From contig DTYY01000108.1 in the NCBI GenBank assembly GCA_012961645.1, positions 1 to 6,898 of the forward strand: a stretch of DNA of 6,898 nt, given 5' to 3'. Of this stretch, positions 1-5,171 are shown piece after piece (the stretch's first letter is position 1; each line of letters begins with the position of its first letter). The stretch comes from Methanosarcinales archaeon (lineage in GTDB: Archaea; Halobacteriota; Methanosarcinia; Methanosarcinales; Methanogasteraceae). Both the position numbers and the translations under genes were made by a program. Below the pieces are notes generated by a model. That model was not told where the DNA came from and did not search any database. It saw only the letters and a program-made list of their open reading frames with translations.

Positions 1-136
1 GTTGTGTGTTGTGACCGGAAGGGGCTAAGATCGTATACTTAAGCAAGAATTTCAGTTTCTCTGTTGGGCTCCCTTCACGAGGGAAATCTCGTTCAGTGAC
101 TTGCCAGGGTGTGACATTGGGTACATATTTCCCCAT
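1..136 (-). CDS. Nitroreductase / Acg-like FMN oxidoreductase, N-terminus only (runs off the window)
   Basis: Forty-five codons are visible, beginning MGKYVPNVTPWQVTERDF and ending at the window edge. The stretch EKLKFLLKYTILAPSGHNTQ (residues 26-45) matches the N-terminal signature of the nitroreductase-like Acg family, where LLRYA-ILAPSSHNTQPW is typical and forms part of the FMN-binding fold; the leftover base is C, compatible with the expected next residue Pro. The start is fixed by a strong Shine-Dalgarno AGGAGG at 146-151, nine bases upstream of the ATG at 134-136. Family members bind FMN and reduce quinones or nitro compounds, but the substrate cannot be told from this fragment. The upstream 200 bases contain a GC-rich repeat (189-263), which could lie in its 5' leader. 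The family call rests on a short but distinctive motif; the catalytic body is outside the window. Confidence 0.72.
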   Translation of the reverse strand, partial: MGKYVPNVTPWQVTERDFPREGSPTEKLKFLLKYTILAPSGHNTQ

Positions 137-145
137 CTTTCCGAA

Positions 146-151
146 CCTCCT
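146..151 (-). promoter_or_regulatory. Ribosome binding site AGGAGG of the nitroreductase-like gene
   Basis: The minus strand reads AAAGGAGGTTCGGAAAG followed by ATG. This near-perfect anti-16S match with a nine-base spacer decides the start of the gene that leaves the window at its left edge. Confidence 0.75.
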
Positions 152-188
152 TTCATCTTTACGTTCGATTACGCCTAACGCCTTAACT

Positions 189-263
189 GTATCCGAAGTC
201 CTGCCGGCAGGCTGGATCCGGGCGAAGCGCCGCAGAAACGACTCCAGATACGCTTTTAGTTAT
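189..263 (-). repeat. GC-rich dispersed repeat, copy 1
   Basis: Compared with 2199-2273, the two copies share GGGCGAAGCGCCGCAGA exactly (220-236 and 2228-2244) and then CCAGAT-CGCTTTT-AGTTAT with small changes. The left part shares a GAAGT-x-CCGGC block. Within this copy GGCG-AAG-CGCC (221-231) can form a tight hairpin and CCTGCCGGCAGG (200-211) is a perfect 12-base palindrome. It lies about 75 bases beyond the stop of the gene at 339-848 and upstream of the nitroreductase-like gene. It is markedly more GC-rich than its surroundings. The form suggests a REP- or MITE-like element; no coding potential is seen. Confidence 0.6.
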
Positions 264-338
264 TCTGATATCGATGAAGGGGGTATTCATCGTTAATATC
301 ACTTTTTACATCCAACGACGCTCTTATCTGTTTTTTAT

Positions 339-848
339 CTATTCTTTCCTAAATAGTTTCTCTGCCGGGCAGCCGATCTCTCTTTGTTTGCAATATTTAC
401 ATGCGAATCTTCCTCTTATAACTGCATTACCACCAAGGTAGAGAATGACAACAACTGCCAGCATTGCCACGAGAAGCCAGCTAAAATCCCTTACTAAAAG
501 TATAATTCCACCGATGATGGGAAAGATAACGACCATAAAATCTGGCAGTAACGAAGACCAAGAGAGCTCCCTCTCAACAAATCGTTGAGGATCTCCTTTT
601 TTAAACAATATGGAGCACAGCATGCCTTTGCCAAACCCGCAGACTTTACCATAATAGTAACAGTCCACACAACTCCCTCTAAGTACCTTAAGTTCGATCC
701 AGAGACAATAAAGCAGGTAAAGAACCGCGAATATGATCCCGAATCCCGCCAGGATATAGGCTCCAGTTGCATAGATCGATATTGTAACGAGATTGGATAA
801 GAGAACTATCCATGCAGGGAATTTTTCATACGTTTTTGTCGCTTTCAT
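339..848 (-). CDS. Conserved-looking four-helix membrane protein with two CxxC-x6-C clusters, function unknown
   Basis: This 169-residue protein has four predicted membrane segments in two hairpins (about 13-33, 35-50, 102-120 and 122-142). A cysteine cluster follows each hairpin: C60-x2-C63-x6-C70 with a further C78, and C150-x2-C153-x6-C160. By the positive-inside rule (K/R-rich N-terminus, KVLRG after helix 2, RGRF after helix 4) both clusters face the cytoplasm. The repeated spacing suggests an internal duplication and a metal or Fe-S site, or paired thiols; this is inference. I do not recognise a named family. The ATG at 846-848 follows a weak GGTAAT-type site, and an AT-rich TATA-like stretch lies at 867-880. 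The gene ends in TAG. Its neighbour upstream is the DUF6064-like gene, separated by a T-rich terminator, so it is probably transcribed alone. Confidence 0.85.
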   Translation of the reverse strand: MKATKTYEKFPAWIVLLSNLVTISIYATGAYILAGFGIIFAVLYLLYCLWIELKVLRGSCVDCYYYGKVCGFGKGMLCSILFKKGDPQRFVERELSWSSLLPDFMVVIFPIIGGIILLVRDFSWLLVAMLAVVVILYLGGNAVIRGRFACKYCKQREIGCPAEKLFRKE

Positions 849-863
849 GTTTCATTACCTGGT

Positions 864-880
864 TATTTTTATATATTTAT
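864..880 (-). promoter_or_regulatory. AT-rich archaeal promoter (TATA-like) for the 339-848 gene
   Basis: The minus strand reads ATAAATATATAAAAATAA just upstream of the start codon. Counting about 25 bases from the box puts the transcription start near the ATG, so the mRNA may have a very short leader. Several overlapping AT boxes in this tract make the exact position uncertain. Confidence 0.45.
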
Positions 881-923
881 TAAAAAAATAAAATCAAAAA
901 TTGTATCATCCCGCATCATACAA
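881..923 (-). terminator. Hairpin plus T-rich terminator behind the DUF6064-like gene
   Basis: On the minus strand TTGTAT (923-918) and ATACAA (906-901) form a six-pair stem overlapping the stop codon at 916-918. It is followed at once by TTTTTGATTTTATTTTTTTA (900-881). Archaeal termination relies mainly on T-tracts, and this is the strongest T-tract in the window on the coding strand. The stem itself is weak. Confidence 0.6.
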
Positions 924-1566
924 TCGCCTTCCAATTCCTGAGCAGTACAATCAAGCCATATATGCCGACACCAAGGAGGGTTAAATCAATATAAAAGCCG
1001 AATCTGAGGGGTGCGCCAATACCAGCGAAGAACGCCCACCACAGAAGCGGGATTGCGAGCAGAGTAAGCATCAGCCGGTCCACTTTCGGCTTTTGGGTTA
1101 ACAGCGTTCCGGAAAGGAGTGCTATGGCAAAGATGGTCGCTGGACATGGTGCAACCGGAAGTACCGTTTCAGGATAAGGGTGACCGGTAAGCCATGCTGT
1201 TAGGGTATACAGACCAAGCGCCCAGATGATCAACGATAGTGTAACATACCGTTTCCATCCCGCCTCAGGAAAACCGATTGTGATCTTATTTCGGAATACA
1301 TCTACAGCAAATAAAACTCCTGCAATAAGCATCGGTATCCCGCCCGGGACAGCCGAACTTTTCATATACAAAAAGAAAAATACAGCGCCATTCCAGATGA
1401 AAATAATCGCCAGACACGCCTTAATAAGAGCGTTTGTCTTATCGCCTGGCTTATTAATCAAAAGATGCGTGCAGATGATCAGTGCAAGCCAGAACAGTAT
1501 CAGTACTGGAAGCCACGTATTGTTATATGCTCCGAAAGTCCCATGCCATGTTTCTGCGGTTGACAT
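916..1566 (-). CDS. DUF6064-like multi-pass membrane protein
   Basis: A 216-residue integral membrane protein with about seven hydrophobic segments (roughly 18-36, 47-67, 75-91, 107-126, 138-156, 164-182 and 192-209). The N-terminal FGAYNNTWLP (residues 11-20) and the VAPCPATIF motif (138-146) in the fifth segment resemble the DUF6064 family, whose members have a similar size and an APCPTTIF-like signature; the function of that family is unknown. The reading frame stays open upstream to 1647. However, the ATG at 1564-1566 has a textbook AGGAGGTGA five to six bases away, and the extra 27 codons would run through the TATA box, so the shorter start is taken. The gene is followed by a T-rich terminator and looks monocistronic. 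Confidence 0.85.
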   Translation of the reverse strand: MSTAETWHGTFGAYNNTWLPVLILFWLALIICTHLLINKPGDKTNALIKACLAIIFIWNGAVFFFLYMKSSAVPGGIPMLIAGVLFAVDVFRNKITIGFPEAGWKRYVTLSLIIWALGLYTLTAWLTGHPYPETVLPVAPCPATIFAIALLSGTLLTQKPKVDRLMLTLLAIPLLWWAFFAGIGAPLRFGFYIDLTLLGVGIYGLIVLLRNWKAIV

Positions 1567-1568
1567 TG

Positions 1569-1607
1569 TCACCTCCTGACTTTTTGATAGATGAGAGCAT
1601 ATATAAC
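1569..1607 (-). promoter_or_regulatory. TATA box and ribosome binding site of the DUF6064-like gene
   Basis: On the minus strand AGTTATATATGC (about 1598-1609) is a good archaeal TATA box with an A-rich BRE-like AAAA directly upstream. It is followed some 25 bases later by AGGAGGTGA (1577-1569) and then CA-ATG. This spacing gives a short leader and fixes the start at 1566. Confidence 0.65.
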
Positions 1608-1647
1608 TTTTGACTGTTTTAGTGGTTACGAAACCCCATACTTCCAA

Positions 1648-1843
1648 ACGTGAAAACCATATAAAAGACGGTTTTACATAACTCCAAATGATCTTTTCTT
1701 TTCAATTCAGCAATATTTTGATATGGTTTGTCCTGTTCTTGATTATTTATATATAAGAGCCGTTTTTATACAGTATCTACATGACAATTTCCGTTCGGAA
1801 CTACACCTTTCGGAAGTACTGTGTTTGGTCGTAGTTCACGGTT
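1648..1843. other. Intergenic stretch with small direct and inverted repeats; no gene seen
   Basis: This AT-rich tract has stops in all frames. It holds a TATATATA-type box at about 1747-1756 readable on either strand, with no convincing gene after it. At 1794-1819 there is a near-direct repeat, TTCGGAACTAC then TTCGGAAGTAC. GGAACTACACC (1797-1807) is partly inverted at 1828-1840, and CTGTGT (1819-1824) pairs with ACACAG (1846-1851). It could be the end of a lost mobile element or a structured remnant; nothing identifies it. Confidence 0.4.
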
Positions 1844-2153
1844 TCACACAGCGTTTCCAGTGTTCGTTAAGCTTGCGCCTGCAGATCCGGGGCGGACATC
1901 GTGAGCCACAAACCTAACGACTCCCTGCTCAGCCAGCGCACCTGCCAGTCTGGCAAGTACTGCAACGAAGATCGCTACCTTGAATGCAGTAAATCAGGAT
2001 ATCGACCCTGCCACCAACCCTTGCGCTACGGCTTCAGGGAAGAGGTCAGGAATTGCCCATGCCAGAGAGCAGTTTCACCAGTAAGAGCACGATCACAACA
2101 TACGCTACAACAAGCACCAGAATGCCAGGGGATTGCGATTGAACATGTTTTGT
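1844..2153 (-). pseudogene. Eroded membrane or exported protein remnant
   Basis: Three minus-strand pieces follow one another with protein-like composition. The first (2153-2046) encodes a clear membrane helix, SPGILVLVVAYVVIVLLLVKLL, before a stop. A one-base shift at about 2050 opens IPDLFPEAVAQGLVAGSI up to a TGA at 1994-1996. The same frame then continues with FKVAIFVAVLARLAGALAEQ, which resembles either another helix or a signal peptide, and closes near NTGNAV at 1844. No good start codon or ribosome binding site exists. The hydrophobic pattern suggests a decayed membrane protein, or the junction of two former genes. The family is not recognised, and chance cannot be excluded. Confidence 0.35.
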
Positions 2154-2198
2154 TCATTGGTTCAAGCCTCATTTCTTATGTGTTCTGCTCAAGTGATA

Positions 2199-2273
2199 TG
2201 TTCTGAAGTGCCGGCGAAGCAAACCTTGGGCGAAGCGCCGCAGACACCATAGCCAGATGCGCTTTTCAGTTAT
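2199..2273 (-). repeat. GC-rich dispersed repeat, copy 2
   Basis: This is the best partner of 189-263, sharing the 17-base core GGGCGAAGCGCCGCAGA (2228-2244) and the trailing CCAGATGCGCTTTT-CAGTTAT. The octamer GGCGAAGC occurs twice (2213-2220 and 2229-2236), and the second forms a GGCG-AAG-CGCC hairpin. It begins about 16 bases past the stop of the 125-residue membrane protein gene, in the same orientation relative to that gene as copy 1 has to its own upstream gene. Confidence 0.6.
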
Positions 2274-2288
2274 ATGCAAGCCGTCCAG

Positions 2289-2666
2289 TCATAACACACT
2301 TCCCAGGAAAAACATTGTTGCAACAGTGGTCTTTACGATTGGACAGATCTTTATCGGCACAATCGATGTTCTTGCTCCTGTAAATAGACTCAATCCTGCC
2401 ATAACAACAAGCATCACGGCCGATATTCTATATACAATGAGGGAAACAGGGTTTTGGGACCCTCCCAAAAAGGTGATGAACAGTACGAGCAAACCTATAA
2501 AGCAGAGTGTTAGACCTTCTGCAATCCATTCCATTGTTATAATTCGCTTGTTATCCTCTGATATTGGCTCAAAACCAGTAACTATAGATTTGGTTGGGAG
2601 AATGTGGGCTATTCCCCACAGAGTGATTACTACAGAGCCAATGTATAGCATTATGTCATTTGTCAT
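2289..2666 (-). CDS. Small four-helix membrane protein, function unknown
   Basis: A 125-residue protein with four hydrophobic segments (about 5-23, 47-67, 73-95 and 105-124). A polar loop after the first segment contains SEDNKRIITMEWIAEG (residues 36-51), whose charged and tryptophan residues look like a conserved core. A His-Leu-Pro turn (21-24) ends helix 1. I recall no named family with certainty. The start is well supported by AGGAGA (2675-2680) eight bases before the ATG. No TATA box is obvious upstream, where a GC-rich repeat lies instead (2716-2760). It is flanked on both sides by repeats and gene debris, but its own frame is intact and ends normally in TGA. Confidence 0.75.
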   Translation of the reverse strand: MTNDIMLYIGSVVITLWGIAHILPTKSIVTGFEPISEDNKRIITMEWIAEGLTLCFIGLLVLFITFLGGSQNPVSLIVYRISAVMLVVMAGLSLFTGARTSIVPIKICPIVKTTVATMFFLGSVL

Positions 2667-2715
2667 ATTTATTCTCTCCTAATTATTTCAGGCGATGGTG
2701 TGCAACGATTTGCAG

Positions 2716-2760
2716 GTATGCGAAGTTTCTGCCGAAGGGCGAAACGTCCCGAGGGGCAGA
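2716..2760 (-). repeat. GC-rich hairpin repeat, copy 3 (divergent)
   Basis: On the minus strand this begins TCTGCC, carries TTTCGCCCTTCGGCAG and ends ACTTCGCATAC. Copy 1 shares the arrangement (TCTGC, TTCGCCC, CGGCAG, ACTTCGGATAC) over a similar length. TCTGCC at one end is complementary to GGCAGA at the other, with an inner GGG/CCC pairing, so the whole element can fold into one long imperfect hairpin. It sits about 50 bases upstream of the 125-residue membrane protein gene. Similarity to the other copies is patchy, hence the lower confidence. Confidence 0.45.
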
Positions 2761-2849
2761 GGCGTTAGCCCGGCAAGCGTATATTCTGTGTCAGTCGGGG
2801 GTTTTTCATATCATCATTTGTTCTTTCAATGGTGAAAAAGCCGATGCCA

Positions 2850-2965
2850 TCACCACACACCAGGCAGCAGGCGATAGCGCACCCCTGCGGCATAGTCCTT
2901 GTAGCCATCGAGTTCCTCAAGCAACGTCTTGTCCTCAAGCGCGGTGCGGACGACGGAAAGACACG
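2850..2965 (-). pseudogene. C-terminal fragment of an isoprenylcysteine carboxyl methyltransferase (ICMT)-like protein
   Basis: A single frame reads LSVVRTALEDKTLLEELDGY followed by KDYAAGVRYRLLPGVW and a TGA at 2850-2852. The ending (EELxGYxxYxxxVRYRLLPGVW) is the characteristic C-terminus of prokaryotic ICMT/PEMT-like membrane methyltransferases, in which this E-L-x-G-Y and R-Y-R-L-x-P region helps form the SAM and substrate site. Only the last 40 or so codons survive. There is no start, and the membrane helices are gone. Upstream the sequence passes at about 2955-2975 straight into aldehyde dehydrogenase remnants in another frame, so two unrelated gene ruins are joined. Confidence 0.65.
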
Positions 2966-3403
2966 CTGCAAGTCCTGCCTGGCAAGAGGATCCACCACGG
3001 TGTCTTCTTCCATGGGCTAACCCATCTTTTTAGCGCTCATATACTCAACAAAAAGCTCCTCGAACCGTTTCCGAATCGACTCAACCACGATGGACCGTTT
3101 TGCAGCAATGCGGGTCTGACCTGAATTTTCAGGTCGGCGTCTTCCAGAATAAGGTAAGGGTCACTCCCACCAAGTTCCAGAACCGTCTTCTTGAGCATCT
3201 CGCCAGTTTTTTGCTACCGCCCTGACCAGCTGGTTCTCGATGATTGCGCCGACCTCACCGCTTCCGATGAGCAGCGTCCTGAAGATGTTCTCTGGAAAAG
3301 CCTGCCTTGCAAAAGATCTCCTCTATCGCCAGCGCACAGCCCGAGATGTTTGAGGCGTGCTTCAATACACCTACATTTCCATCCATGAGTGCGGGCAATC
3401 GCG
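2966..3403 (-). pseudogene. Decayed NAD(P)-dependent aldehyde dehydrogenase (succinate-semialdehyde dehydrogenase-like)
   Basis: Pieces of a canonical aldehyde dehydrogenase follow in order across shifting frames. They are PALMDGNVGVLKHASN with CALAIEEIF (about 3395-3310), PENIFRTLLIGSGEVGAIIE, KKTVLELGGSDPYLILEDAD (about 3190-3133, containing the ELGG motif), IAAKRSIVVESIRKRFEELF, and PMEEDTVVDPLARQDL. Damage includes a one-base insertion in the T4 run at 3296-3299, and loss of about a dozen codons where TLTGS-PAGK is expected (about 3205-3220). The residues between ADL and the GQSC region are also lost (about 3118-3131). The expected catalytic Cys appears as Arg (CGC, 3110-3112), and an in-frame TAG lies at 3017-3019. 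The N-terminal third and all of the C-terminal part are missing. It cannot make an active enzyme. It abuts the 3' end of nikO. Confidence 0.85.
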
Positions 3404-3411
3404 CTTGATAT

Positions 3412-4368
3412 TCATCCAATCTGATGGCGGTGGTAACGTTTGTGATGATGATACCGACTGAACGCGGAATCGACCTCGCTGTGCGTATGTTCATGGATGT
3501 GCAGATGAATGTGTCCGCCCCCGTTCTCCGCAGTCTCGGTAAGATTCCTGACAGCGCTCTCGATTGAGAGTGGGAGTACGTCGCACGGATACTCGAAAGC
3601 CTTGAGCACCTCAAAGAACTGCATGATCATCGGAACCTCAAGCCCAGCCGCTACAAGCGTCTCTGTATCTGAGAAGACCTCGCGGGCCGTACCATCAGCA
3701 ACAACAGTCCTGTGGAGGATGATGACCCGGTCAGCCAGTTCTGGGATTGCGTTTACGTCGTGCGTGATGATCAAAAGCGTCTTTCCTTCACTTTTCAGTG
3801 TCTTGAGAATATCTATCAGTTCAGCCCTGCTCTTCGGGTCCAGGTTGGCCGTGGGCTCATCCATCGCTATGATATCTGGCTCCATTGAGAGAACCGTTGC
3901 TATCGCAGCCCGCTTCTTCTCGCCACCGCTCAGATGGTGCGAGACCCGGGTCTCATATCCGGCGAGCCCGACCCTCTCAAGCGAAGTTGCAACCCTTCTC
4001 TTCACCTCCTCGCGTTCGATGCCGAGATTGATCGGACCGAATGCCACGTCATCGCCGAGAAGCGGCATAAAGAGCATGTCGTCAGGGTCCTGAAAGACGA
4101 TCCCGATCTTTTTGGGCATCTCATGTATCTTCTTCGGATCGATGGGCTCGCCGAGAATCTCGATAGATCCGCGCGATCCAATGCTGTGCAGTATGCCGTT
4201 TAAATGGAGGAGGAGTGTCGATTTGCCTGCGCCGTTTGGACCGACGAGCGCAACGGATTCGCCCCCCATAATCTCGAATGAGACGTGTTCGAGTGCAACT
4301 GTACCGTCCGGGTATCTGTAATTCAGATCATGGACGCGTATCGCAACTCCCTTAGCAGTCGCAGTCAC
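3412..4368 (-). CDS. nikO: Nickel/cobalt ECF transporter ATPase NikO/CbiO with His-rich C-terminal tail
   Basis: A 318-residue ABC ATPase that powers metal import through NikQ and NikM on the cytoplasmic face. All nucleotide-binding motifs are present: Walker A GPNGAGKST (43-51), Q-loop with Q93 in VFQDPDD, signature LSGGE (147-151), Walker B IIAMDEPT (D170, E171) and H-loop H203 in ITHD. A CbiO-type C-terminal extension follows (about 205-280). The last 33 residues carry eleven histidines in two clusters: HIHLHIHEHTH (286-296), and HHHKRYHRH (307-315). Such tails are plausible Ni/Co-binding segments. Two GTG codons are in tandem (4371, 4368). The second is chosen because GGAGGG (4374-4379) sits five bases from it and it gives the classic GTGA overlap with the nikQ stop, implying coupled translation. 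The extreme 3' end runs up to aldehyde dehydrogenase debris, so the last residues may not be ancestral. Confidence 0.93.
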   Translation of the reverse strand: MTATAKGVAIRVHDLNYRYPDGTVALEHVSFEIMGGESVALVGPNGAGKSTLLLHLNGILHSIGSRGSIEILGEPIDPKKIHEMPKKIGIVFQDPDDMLFMPLLGDDVAFGPINLGIEREEVKRRVATSLERVGLAGYETRVSHHLSGGEKKRAAIATVLSMEPDIIAMDEPTANLDPKSRAELIDILKTLKSEGKTLLIITHDVNAIPELADRVIILHRTVVADGTAREVFSDTETLVAAGLEVPMIMQFFEVLKAFEYPCDVLPLSIESAVRNLTETAENGGGHIHLHIHEHTHSEVDSAFSRYHHHKRYHRHQIG

Positions 4369-5165
4369 CACAGCCCTCCGTATGTGCCGAACGTGTCAGA
4401 TGTTGCTGCTACCTGCAGGAGAAGAGCGAACCCGGCTACGACTGCCGTCTTGACCCAGTCATCTCTTCCAGAGTCGAACTCGTGGAGTGTGGCGATTGTT
4501 CCTGCATAACCCTTCGACCTCATCGCATAGAATACACGGTCTGCCCGCTCGTAGCTCTTCACAAAGAGCATCGCAATCGCTTTACTTATCGTTTTAAGCG
4601 TGTAGAGGTCGCCCCTTTTCTTAAATCCCCTTGATGCGAGCGCACGATCCATCCGCATAAATTCATCATCCAGCACAAAGATGTATCTGTACGTGAATGC
4701 AAACATCTGGACCAGTTTGTTTGGTAGATGCAGACCCTCGAGTGCCTTTATTGTGATGTCCATTCTGGAGGTCCCGATCATCGGAAAGATCAGCATCACT
4801 GCGGTGAGTGCTTTTATCGCGATCATCGCTGCAAACTCGACATATTCGATTCCCCTGTAATTCAGTGTGATTCCGCCGAAGTTCGCCATCTCAAGCCCTG
4901 TATTTGTGAATGTGATCGGGATGATCACAAAGAACGGCAATACAAAGATGAATACCAGTTTCATGCGCGATAGAACGAATGAAAACGGGATTTTTGATAT
5001 GTAAACCAGTATGACTGCGAATATCATGCCGATTACGACCAGTTGCAGGTTGTAGATAAGGATGACTGAGAATATCATCGCGAAGATGGATACAATCCTG
5101 AAACGAGGGTCCCACCTGTGAATCGGTGAGGATATTCCTGCATATCTGTCGATCTCTGAAATCAT
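4365..5165 (-). CDS. nikQ: ECF transporter transmembrane component NikQ/CbiQ (EcfT family)
   Basis: A 266-residue coupling protein that links the ATPase to the metal-binding component. Hydrophobic segments lie at about 22-56, 68-85, 112-132, 153-166 and 237-254. Two cytoplasmic coupling motifs of the EcfT family are visible: ALASRGF (175-181, the Ala-Ser-Arg type) and AMRSKGY (214-220). These insert into the grooves of the ATPases. The N-terminal IDRYAG with SPIHRWDPRFRI (12-23) is typical of CbiQ, in which the D-P-R turn precedes the first helix. The start ATG at 5163-5165 is only six bases after the nikM stop and has a poor ribosome binding site, which fits reinitiation or coupling from nikM. 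The length is normal for the family and no defect is seen. Confidence 0.93.
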   Translation of the reverse strand: MISEIDRYAGISSPIHRWDPRFRIVSIFAMIFSVILIYNLQLVVIGMIFAVILVYISKIPFSFVLSRMKLVFIFVLPFFVIIPITFTNTGLEMANFGGITLNYRGIEYVEFAAMIAIKALTAVMLIFPMIGTSRMDITIKALEGLHLPNKLVQMFAFTYRYIFVLDDEFMRMDRALASRGFKKRGDLYTLKTISKAIAMLFVKSYERADRVFYAMRSKGYAGTIATLHEFDSGRDDWVKTAVVAGFALLLQVAATSDTFGTYGGLW

Positions 5166-5171
5166 ACCGTA

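Noticed and set aside
200..211. CCTGCCGGCAGG palindrome as a regulator operator
   Set aside because: It lies inside repeat copy 1 and is explained as part of that element; the other copies do not keep it perfectly.
1567..1647. Upstream ATG at 1647 giving a 243-residue version of the DUF6064-like protein
   Set aside because: The added codons include the TATA box and the Shine-Dalgarno of the start at 1566, and nothing resembling a ribosome binding site precedes 1647.
189..2760. GC-rich repeats considered as a CRISPR array
   Set aside because: There are three divergent copies hundreds to thousands of bases apart, with genes between them and no regular spacers.
2660..3124. Plus-strand 154-codon frame across the pseudogene region
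   Set aside because: The minus strand carries recognisable aldehyde dehydrogenase and methyltransferase pieces; the plus translation has no recognisable pattern.
2966..3403. Programmed frameshifting or pyrrolysine rescue of the aldehyde dehydrogenase
   Set aside because: Several frameshifts, two missing active-site blocks, an apparent catalytic Cys change and missing ends cannot all be rescued.
3255..3614. Minus-strand 119-codon frame overlapping the end of nikO
   Set aside because: Its first half is nikO read out of frame and its second half is one piece of the aldehyde dehydrogenase remnant; it is not a gene in its own right.
3509..4093. Long plus-strand open frame of 194 codons opposite nikO
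   Set aside because: It is the antisense shadow of a clear ABC ATPase, Ser-rich with no family pattern or ribosome binding site.
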